A stretch of DNA of 6,683 bases from Acidobacteriota bacterium (lineage in GTDB: Bacteria; Acidobacteriota; Terriglobia; Acidiferrales; UBA7541), in NCBI GenBank assembly GCA_003224075.1, contig QHYF01000278.1:1177-7859 (forward strand), given 5' to 3'. Below are positions 1 through 5,423 of the stretch, piece after piece (position 1 is the first letter of the stretch; each line of letters opens with the position of its first letter). The position numbers and the translations under genes were made by a program. Under the pieces are notes generated by a model, which was given only the letters and a program-made list of their open reading frames with translations, did not search any database and was not told the DNA's origin.

Positions 1-375
1 GAGATGATGCTCGTCGAGCTTTCGAACGCGGAACCCATCGATCCTGCGCAGAAGCTGGTGAACATTTCTACGGAACAGCGGCGCGCCGAAGATTTACTCC
101 AAGAAAGCCGGCTGTACCGGCGAACGGCGCTGCAGGAAGGTGATGCCGGGCTCGCCAGCGTGCTGGACGAGCTCGAGCGCGTGCTCCTGGACGTGGCCCA
201 CAGCCCCGAAGAAGTCACGCCGGCGCAACTCGAAGCGATCCGGCAGAAGATCGAAGCGCGCGGGATTCTGTTCAAAGTTCGGGTGGTCAGCAATGAGCTG
301 CAACAGCGGCAAAAGGAAATTAAGCCGGCGCCGTCGCAGAACAATTCCACGAAGAAAGAAGGAAACAAAACATGA
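1..375 (+). CDS. C-terminal part of an anti-sigma-factor-like protein (5' end outside window)
   Basis: The frame is open from base 1 and ends at TGA 373-375. An ATG lies at base 4, but I treat the gene as truncated by the window edge. The visible part is about 124 residues, soluble, rich in Glu, Arg and Gln, and likely alpha-helical, with no transmembrane segment. A stretch around residues 38-95 (YRRTALQEGD, VLDELERVLLDVAHSP, and RGILFKVRVV near its end) resembles what I recall from the C-termini of acidobacterial anti-sigma proteins. In those, an N-terminal zinc finger and a membrane helix would lie upstream. Neither is visible here, so the family call is inference. The tail is Lys/Asn-rich and probably disordered. 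The stop overlaps the next start in ATGA, which implies translational coupling with the HEAT protein downstream. It could also be an unrelated helical protein. Confidence 0.6.
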   Translation, partial: EMMLVELSNAEPIDPAQKLVNISTEQRRAEDLLQESRLYRRTALQEGDAGLASVLDELERVLLDVAHSPEEVTPAQLEAIRQKIEARGILFKVRVVSNELQQRQKEIKPAPSQNNSTKKEGNKT

Positions 376-1751
376 CCCTCCGAAGCTCATGGAAACAGAC
401 AGGCATCGTCTGGATGGCCGTCGCAGCGCTCTTGATGGCGCCTTCACCTGCCCGTGCTCACCGGTTTGAGATCGCAAACTCACGGGCCGTGGAATTCCTG
501 CAGGACCCGCAAGAATCGAGAGACCAGGAGCGCGAACAGGAGCGGCGGGACCGCGAGCAGGAAGCTCGCGACAGGGAGCAGGAAAAACGCGACCGGGAAG
601 AGGAAGCGCGCGACCGTGCACAGGAAAAGGCCGACCGTCGGCAGGAATTGTACGAGGACGGCCGCGAAGCGCTGGATGAAGACCGCTACGATCAGGCGCA
701 AGCCAAATTCAAGCAATTGGCGGATCTGAACGGCCCGCAGACGGACGCGGCGCTCTACTGGAAGGCCTACGCCGAAAACAAGCTTGGCAAGCGCGATGTG
801 GCACTGGCCACCATCGCCGACCTGAAGAAACGGTTTCCCCAAAGCCGCTGGCAGAAAGATGCAAACGTGCTGGAACTCGAGGTGAAGCAGTCGAGCGGAC
901 AATCCGTAAAGCCAGGGGACCAGAGCGACGAAGAATTGAAGATGCTGGCGATCCAGGGACTGATGAACAGTGACCCGGAGCGCGCTCTGCCTCTTCTTGA
1001 AAAAGTGCTGAATGGATCCGCTTCTCCAAGAGAGAAGTCAAAAGCCCTGTTCGTGATTGCCCAGAGCGGATCACCCCAAGCACGCGAGATTCTGGGAAGG
1101 ATTGCGCGGGGCCAGAGCAACCCGGATTTGCAACGGAAAGCAGTGGAATACCTGGGACTGTTCGGCAGCGCGCAATCCAAACAGACGCTGGCGGAGGTTT
1201 ATGCCTCTGGCGCAGACGCTTCTGTGAAGCACGCCATTCTTCGCAGCTACATGATCGGCGGCGACCGTGAACACTTGTTTGCAGCGGCGAAAGGTGAAAA
1301 AGACGAATCACTGCGCCGCGAAGCCATTCGCCAGCTAGGACTGGTCCACGGAACAAGCGAGCTCGAGCAGTTGTATCAGACGGAGACTTCCTCCGACGTT
1401 CGGCGCGAGATTTTGCAGGCGTTCTTTCTCGCGGGCGATGCGCAGAAACTCGTCCAGGCCGCGCAATCGGAGAAAGATCCGGAAGTGCGCCGCGCCGCGA
1501 TCCGCAATCTGGGGCACATTAATTCGGATGATTCGGCGAAGGCCCTCCAGACAATTTATTCGAAGGAATCGGACCGCGGGCTGCGGGGAGAAGTCCTGAA
1601 TGCGTATTTCCTGCAAGGCAACGCCGCCGCGATCGTCGCCATCGCGCGCAGCGAGAAGGACCCGGAGCTCAAGAAGACCGCGGTCTCCAAGCTCTCGTTG
1701 ATGCATTCGAAGGAAGCAACCGATTACCTGATGGAACTTTTGCAGAAGTGA
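372..1751 (+). CDS. Exported TPR/HEAT-repeat protein with charged heptad helix
   Basis: This 459-residue protein starts at ATG 372, with AAGGA at 359-363 and an 8-base spacer. Residues 1-29 form a signal peptide (basic start, hydrophobic core GIVWMAVAALLM, cleavage probably after ARA29), so it acts outside the cytoplasm. Residues 52-93 are six charged heptads of the type RDREQEA. Residues 94-170 look like a TPR pair of the YbgF/BamD kind (ALDEDRYDQAQAKF, AALYWKAYAENKLGKRDVAL). From about residue 185 to the end there is a HEAT-like solenoid with recurring lines such as LRREAIRQLG, VRRAAIRNLG and LKKTAVSKLS. No catalytic motif is visible; the role is probably protein binding or scaffolding in the envelope. 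It overlaps both neighbours by 4 bases. The domain reading is firm, the biological function unknown. Confidence 0.85.
   Translation: MTLRSSWKQTGIVWMAVAALLMAPSPARAHRFEIANSRAVEFLQDPQESRDQEREQERRDREQEARDREQEKRDREEEARDRAQEKADRRQELYEDGREALDEDRYDQAQAKFKQLADLNGPQTDAALYWKAYAENKLGKRDVALATIADLKKRFPQSRWQKDANVLELEVKQSSGQSVKPGDQSDEELKMLAIQGLMNSDPERALPLLEKVLNGSASPREKSKALFVIAQSGSPQAREILGRIARGQSNPDLQRKAVEYLGLFGSAQSKQTLAEVYASGADASVKHAILRSYMIGGDREHLFAAAKGEKDESLRREAIRQLGLVHGTSELEQLYQTETSSDVRREILQAFFLAGDAQKLVQAAQSEKDPEVRRAAIRNLGHINSDDSAKALQTIYSKESDRGLRGEVLNAYFLQGNAAAIVAIARSEKDPELKKTAVSKLSLMHSKEATDYLMELLQK
525..650 (+). repeat. Degenerate 21-bp tandem repeat coding six charged heptads
   Basis: Six consecutive 21-base units inside the TPR/HEAT gene encode QEREQER, RDREQEA, RDREQEK, RDREEEA, RDRAQEK and ADRRQEL. 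The units are conserved as protein but differ at many third codon positions, so this is an old, selected repeat and not a recent slippage product. With almost no hydrophobic residues at heptad core positions, the segment suits a solvent-exposed single alpha helix better than a classic coiled coil. That structural reading is inference. Confidence 0.75.
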
Positions 1752-1754
1752 GGT
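1750..1754 (+). promoter_or_regulatory. Ribosome binding site deciding the start of the second HEAT gene
   Basis: GAGGT sits 5 bases before ATG 1760 and overlaps the stop codon (1749-1751) of the preceding gene. A GTG at 1748, overlapping that stop as GTGA, is an in-frame alternative but has no clear Shine-Dalgarno sequence upstream. The ATG is therefore preferred; the difference is four residues. Confidence 0.55.
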
Positions 1755-1759
1755 GGGTG

Positions 1760-2932
1760 ATGCGGGGAAGTCAAAGTGTTTCGACAGCAAGGCGCATTCT
1801 CGGCCTGGCGATGATCGTGGTGGGGATTCTCTGTACCGTAACGCAACTGGCGAAGGGCGTGGCCCTTCGAAGAGAGTCAGGGCAAGCAAGCCCCGGCTCT
1901 GCACAAGCTGCCGCGGAGATGCCGCGCATTGATAATGCGAAGGTCGAGACGCGGGCGGTGACTGCAAGTCCCGAAGCAACACTTCGCGGGATAACAGCGC
2001 AAGCGGAGAAGCCGGAGTGGGTCGGCTACAGCGTCGACCAAATTGCGGGCCAGCGAACCGTATGCTGCGGCAATTGGAGCGACGAAGGAGGCTGCGTAAC
2101 CTGCCGGCTCGAAAAGGATCATGAGGCGACGGGCGGGACGACGCATACGGACGGAACCTTCAAGCTCGAAGGCGCGCGGCAGCTCGTTGTGCTGTTTCGC
2201 CTGGAAGCGAAGCAGGTCGTGCGCATTCGCGTGGCGTCGGAAGATTGCACTCTGGACGCCGGAGCGCTACCGTTCGTGTGGCTGACCGGCGTGAAACCCG
2301 CAGAGAGCGTGGCGCTGCTCGAGGCCTACGTGCGCGGGACCGAATTTGAAAAACACGGAGACCACGGGGTCGGCAAGGGAGGGTTGACGGCAATCGCGCT
2401 ACATGCCGATGCTTCGGCGGACAGAGCGATGAATTCGTTTGTCGCGCCGGAGCAACCTGAAGGCTTGCGGCGACAAGCAGCATTCTGGATGGGCGCAGCG
2501 CGAGGAAAGGCCGGCTTGCTTGCTTTGCAGCGCATGGCCAAGACGGATCCAAGTTCGGAAGTGCGCGCGCACGTGACCTTTGCCTTGTCCGTGAGCCACG
2601 AAGCGGGAGCGGTTGACGAAATGATTCGCATGGCCCACGACGACTCAAGCAGCCACGTTCGCGGACAGGCGCTCTTCTGGTTGGCGCAAAAAGCGGGAAA
2701 GAAAGCGGTGGGGACGATCACCGGAGCAATCGAGAATGATCCGGATACGGAAGTAAAGAAAAAGGCGGTGTTCGCGCTGAGCCAGTTGCCGAAAGATGAA
2801 GGCGTGCCGAAATTGATCGAAGTGGCGCAGACGAACCGGAATCCAACGGTGCGCAAGCAGGCGATGTTCTGGCTTGGGCAATCCAACGACCCGCGCGCCC
2901 TGCAGTTCTTCGAAAAAATTCTGACGCAGTGA
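1760..2932 (+). CDS. Membrane-anchored or exported HEAT-repeat protein with cysteine cluster
   Basis: A 390-residue protein if started at ATG 1760 (394 from GTG 1748). Residues 13-30 (ILGLAMIVVGILCTVTQL) follow a basic start and form a signal anchor or uncleaved signal peptide. A low-complexity Ala/Gly/Ser linker leads to a domain at about 85-230 of no family I can name. It contains C102, C103, C112 and C115 in a CC-x8-C-x2-C arrangement, and C163 further on. Residues 236-390 are five HEAT repeats starting at 236, 268, 300, 332 and 364, each opening with LRRQ, VRAH, VRGQ, VKKK or VRKQ. It shares an operon with the TPR/HEAT gene upstream and ends 4 bases from the convergent dapD stop. It is probably a scaffold or sensor in the periplasm; no enzymatic motif is visible. 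A role linked to the upstream anti-sigma-like gene is plausible but only inferred. Confidence 0.82.
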   Translation: MRGSQSVSTARRILGLAMIVVGILCTVTQLAKGVALRRESGQASPGSAQAAAEMPRIDNAKVETRAVTASPEATLRGITAQAEKPEWVGYSVDQIAGQRTVCCGNWSDEGGCVTCRLEKDHEATGGTTHTDGTFKLEGARQLVVLFRLEAKQVVRIRVASEDCTLDAGALPFVWLTGVKPAESVALLEAYVRGTEFEKHGDHGVGKGGLTAIALHADASADRAMNSFVAPEQPEGLRRQAAFWMGAARGKAGLLALQRMAKTDPSSEVRAHVTFALSVSHEAGAVDEMIRMAHDDSSSHVRGQALFWLAQKAGKKAVGTITGAIENDPDTEVKKKAVFALSQLPKDEGVPKLIEVAQTNRNPTVRKQAMFWLGQSNDPRALQFFEKILTQ

Positions 2933-2936
2933 AGCG

Positions 2937-3776
2937 CTAGCGCAGCAGATCCTCGAGCTGGATCCGGACGTCCGTTTTCGCATCGCGATACTTCAAAATG
3001 ACTGCGGCCTGAAGCGAGAGTTTCCATTTTGCGCCGCAAGGATGCGAGACGGCGCGCGAGCCGGGAACCACAACAGCTCCTTCAGGAATAATTAGAGGCT
3101 CCGCTTCCGTGGCGTTGTAAACCGTTTCGCGCGCGAGATCGTAAACCGGGATGGAACGATTGAGAATTGTCCCGGTGCCAAGAACCGCGCGGCGCTTCAC
3201 GACCGTGCCTTCATAGACGCCGGAGTTCCCGCCGGCCAGGACTTCATCTTCAATGATCACCGGCAGCGCGCCGACAGGCTCGAGGACGCCGCCGATTTGT
3301 GTTCCCGCGGAGAGGTGGCAGTTGCGGCCGATTTGCGCGCAACTGCCGACAAGCGCGTGCGAATCGATCATCGTGCCCTCGCCCACGTAAGCGCCCACGT
3401 TGACGAACATTGGCGGCATGCAGATGACGCCGCGGCCAATGAAAGTTCCATCGCGAATGCTGGAGCCGCCGGGAACGATGCGCACGCCGTCGGAAGATGC
3501 GAACGCGCGCACGGGATACGTGGATTTGTCGAAGAAAGGTTGCTTCGCAGCGTCGATAGACATGTCGGTGATGGCGCCCATGCGAAATCCCAGGAGAATT
3601 CCCTTTTTCACCCAGGCGTTCGCGCGCCATCCGGACTTCGTCGCGGGATCCGGTTCCGCGGCGCGGATTTCGCCGCGATTCAGCGCGGCTTTGAAGTCGC
3701 GGAAGAGCGAAAAATGTTCTTCTTCGTAGTGTGCCGGGGCTTTATCAAATAAATGCTCAATTTGCGAAGCCAGCAT
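2937..3776 (-). CDS. dapD: 2,3,4,5-tetrahydropyridine-2,6-dicarboxylate N-succinyltransferase
   Basis: This 279-residue cytosolic enzyme transfers succinyl from succinyl-CoA to tetrahydrodipicolinate, the committing step of the succinylase branch of lysine/DAP synthesis. The N-terminal helical region includes WVKKGILLGFR (55-65). A left-handed beta-helix of hexapeptide repeats follows at about 97-215, with GVRIVPGG, FVNVGAYVGEGTMID (D138), VGSCAQIG, GGVLEP and VYEG (E189). D138 and E189 fall where the family places its acidic active-site residues. Length and the N-terminal domain fit DapD and not the shorter acetylating DapH. The segment AGGNSGVYEG differs from the E. coli version (IGARSEVVEG as I recall it). 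The ATG overlaps the dapA end by 20 bases; AGAGG at 3781-3785 with a 4-base spacer serves as ribosome binding site. The stop is TAG. Confidence 0.95.
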   Translation of the reverse strand: MLASQIEHLFDKAPAHYEEEHFSLFRDFKAALNRGEIRAAEPDPATKSGWRANAWVKKGILLGFRMGAITDMSIDAAKQPFFDKSTYPVRAFASSDGVRIVPGGSSIRDGTFIGRGVICMPPMFVNVGAYVGEGTMIDSHALVGSCAQIGRNCHLSAGTQIGGVLEPVGALPVIIEDEVLAGGNSGVYEGTVVKRRAVLGTGTILNRSIPVYDLARETVYNATEAEPLIIPEGAVVVPGSRAVSHPCGAKWKLSLQAAVILKYRDAKTDVRIQLEDLLR

Positions 3777-4646
3777 GAACCCTCTGTGCAGCGGGCTCGG
3801 CTGCGGAGCGGCCGGCGAGCCCGAGCGAATCGAGCACGGCCTGGATGCGCGCCTGATTCTCTGCTTTCGGCGGCACGAGTGGCAAGCGCCAGACCGGTTC
3901 GAGCAGGCCCATTTCCGCCAGTGCAGCCTTCACGGGGATGGGATTCGACTCCACAAAATTGATTTCCATCAGCGGATGGTAGCGGCGGTGAATCCGGCGC
4001 GCGCCATCAAAATCGCCCTGGAGAGCGAGCCGGGTGAGCTGCGACATTTCCGCAGGAATTTGATCAGCGGGAGGGTGATGGCGTCGTCGCCGGAAAGAAC
4101 GATGAAGTCATCCGGGACAGCGTTGAGAATGGCGGCCATTTGCGACACGTTGCCGGAGGCTTCCTTGATGCCCACGATGTTTTCGATTGCGGCGAGGCGC
4201 TTTACCGTTGCGGGCTCGACGTTCACGCCGGTGCGCCCCTGCACGCTGTAAAGAATGATGGGCAACGGCACGGCTGCCGCGATGGCGCGATAGTGTTGAT
4301 ATAGACCCTCCTGCGTCGGCTTGTTGTAATAAGGAGTGACGGAGAGTATGCCGTCGGCGCCAAGGGCGGCAAGCTCGCGCGCGAGGGCGATCACTTCCGC
4401 GGTGTTGTAACCGCCGGCGCCCGCGAGGACGGGTACCTTGCCCTTAGCCAGTTCGACAGTGATCTCCACGACGCGGAGATGCTCCTCGCGTGTGAGTGTC
4501 GGGCTCTCGCCGGTAGTGCCGCACGGAACGAGGAAGTCGATGCCTGCCTCGATTTGCCTCTTGACCAATTGGCGCAGCGCCTGCTCGTCGAGCGAACCGT
4601 CTTTCCGAAATGGGGTAACAAGAGCCGTGCCGGTTCCAATAAACAT
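3757..4646 (-). pseudogene. dapA: 4-hydroxy-tetrahydrodipicolinate synthase, frameshifted by an internal deletion
   Basis: DapA condenses pyruvate with aspartate semialdehyde at the lysine branch point. The start is ATG 4646, preceded by a strong AAGGAG (4654-4659, 7-base spacer). The first 194 residues are normal: PCGTTGES with T44/T45, PYYNKP with Y106/Y107, Y133, R138 (in YSVQGRTG), Schiff-base lysine K161 (GIKEASG) and GDDA at 186-189. After TLPL the frame breaks at about 4063-4065. The other frame continues as QIPAEMSQLTRLAL and on through NFVESNPIPVKAAL and LPLVPP to the natural C-terminus at 3757. The expected 13 residues between, including GG-x-GVIS, are absent. That equals about 40 bases and shifts the frame. 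As read, translation ends at 3969 after 225 residues, the last 31 aberrant. The identity is certain; whether the lesion is biological or an assembly error cannot be told here. Confidence 0.9.
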
Positions 4647-4653
4647 TGTGTTT

Positions 4654-4659
4654 CTCCTT
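4654..4659 (-). promoter_or_regulatory. Ribosome binding site of dapA
   Basis: Read on the minus strand, AAGGAG lies 7 bases before ATG 4646. It fixes that start over an in-frame ATG at 4691, which would add 15 residues not expected for DapA. The intact site argues that this gene was recently translated, or still is. Confidence 0.8.
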
Positions 4660-4696
4660 CCCTGGTTGAACGTCCGACTGCCGAAAATCACAGATG

Positions 4697-4712
4697 GCGG
4701 CCTGAAGGCCGC
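4697..4712 (-). repeat. Perfect inverted repeat between dapB and dapA
   Basis: GCGGCC and GGCCGC form a perfect 6-bp stem around a 4-base loop (TTCA in the minus-strand transcript), beginning 9 bases after the dapB stop. Only four T bases follow some distance later (in GATTTTC), so it is a poor intrinsic terminator. It could attenuate, stabilise the upstream dapE-dapB message, or be a copy of a REP-like intergenic repeat. It lies in the 75-base dapB-dapA gap, the only sizeable spacer of the cluster. Confidence 0.55.
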
Positions 4713-4721
4713 TGCTGCATC

Positions 4722-5423
4722 TCAGCTCAATTCGCCGAGAATTTCGCGAAACTCGAATACACCCTTCTTTCCGGCGATCCAGCGCGCGGCGCGAAGTGCG
4801 CCACGGGCGAATCCGTCGCGGCTGCGCGCCGTGTGACGCAATGTGATGGTGTCCACCGGAGAGTCAAATCCAATTTCATGCGTGCCCGGATGCGAACCAG
4901 CGCGATTGGCAGTCAACGTGACGGCGCGGTCGTAGCCGGATGCGCGGATTCCTTCGGCAAGTTTCTTGAGCGTGCCGGAAGGCGAATCTTTCTTGGCGGA
5001 GTGGTGAATTTCCCAACCCCAGGCCTCGTATTCGGGATATTTCGCAAAGAGGGCGGCGGCGCATGCAACTGTTTGAAGGAAGACGTTGACGCCGATGGAG
5101 AAATTAGGACTGTAAACGAGAGCAGTGCCGCCAGATAGAACGGATTCGTGGACCGCGGGGAGTCGTTCGAACCAGCCGGTAGTGCCGCAAACGGTGCTGA
5201 TGCCAAGAGAAGCGAGGCGGCGGAGATTGTCGGGCGCGGAACCGGAAGTGGTGAATTCCACGGCAACGTCAACGCCATGCACGGATTCGCGGCTAATCGC
5301 GGCATCATGAAGATTATTTGCTCGAGTAAATTTGGCGCGCACATCGAAACCATATTCAGGCGCGACCTGTTCGATGAGGCGGCCCATCTTTCCGTAACCC
5401 ACGATAGCGAGACCTGGGCTCAT
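4722..5423 (-). CDS. dapB: 4-hydroxy-tetrahydrodipicolinate reductase
   Basis: This 233-residue cytosolic enzyme reduces the DapA product to tetrahydrodipicolinate with NAD(P)H. The N-terminal Rossmann fold carries GYGKMG (9-14). CGTTGW (79-84) and SPNFSIGVNVF (105-115) follow. The catalytic signature EIHHSAKKDSPSGT (138-151) supplies the His pair H140/H141 and K144, with substrate-binding SPSGT. HTARSRDGFARGAL (197-210) is the usual C-terminal motif. It is shorter than the E. coli enzyme (about 273 residues), mostly in the N-terminal domain, as in other compact DapB forms. ATG 5423 is chosen because it begins directly before the Rossmann strand, has GGGAG at 5430-5434 (6-base spacer), and overlaps the stop of the M20 gene as ATGA. 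An in-frame ATG at 5570 would add an unrelated 49-residue extension within the upstream gene. Confidence 0.95.
   Translation of the reverse strand: MSPGLAIVGYGKMGRLIEQVAPEYGFDVRAKFTRANNLHDAAISRESVHGVDVAVEFTTSGSAPDNLRRLASLGISTVCGTTGWFERLPAVHESVLSGGTALVYSPNFSIGVNVFLQTVACAAALFAKYPEYEAWGWEIHHSAKKDSPSGTLKKLAEGIRASGYDRAVTLTANRAGSHPGTHEIGFDSPVDTITLRHTARSRDGFARGALRAARWIAGKKGVFEFREILGELS

Noticed and set aside
94..1356. Several 130-215 residue minus-strand frames opposite the anti-sigma-like and TPR/HEAT genes
   Set aside because: They are rich in Arg, Pro and Cys, lack ribosome binding sites and domains, and sit opposite genes with clear protein-level repeats.
2326..3039. Long minus-strand reading frame opposite the second HEAT gene
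   Set aside because: It runs antisense to a well-supported repeat protein and into dapD in another frame; its composition is that of a GC-rich shadow frame with no recognisable domain.
3297..3752. Plus-strand frames opposite dapD
   Set aside because: dapD is unmistakable on the minus strand; the plus-strand frames have low-complexity Arg/Ala/His content and no family features.
3969..4047. Programmed ribosomal frameshifting between the two dapA frames
   Set aside because: A shift would join the frames but would not restore the missing 13 conserved residues. No slippery heptamer or downstream pseudoknot is evident at the junction.
3757..4047. A separate 96-residue gene starting at ATG 4047
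   Set aside because: Its sequence is plainly the C-terminal part of DapA, and no ribosome binding site precedes the ATG.
4697..4712. Rho-independent terminator after dapB
   Set aside because: The stem is good, but no T-tract follows it on the minus strand, only TTTT several bases later.
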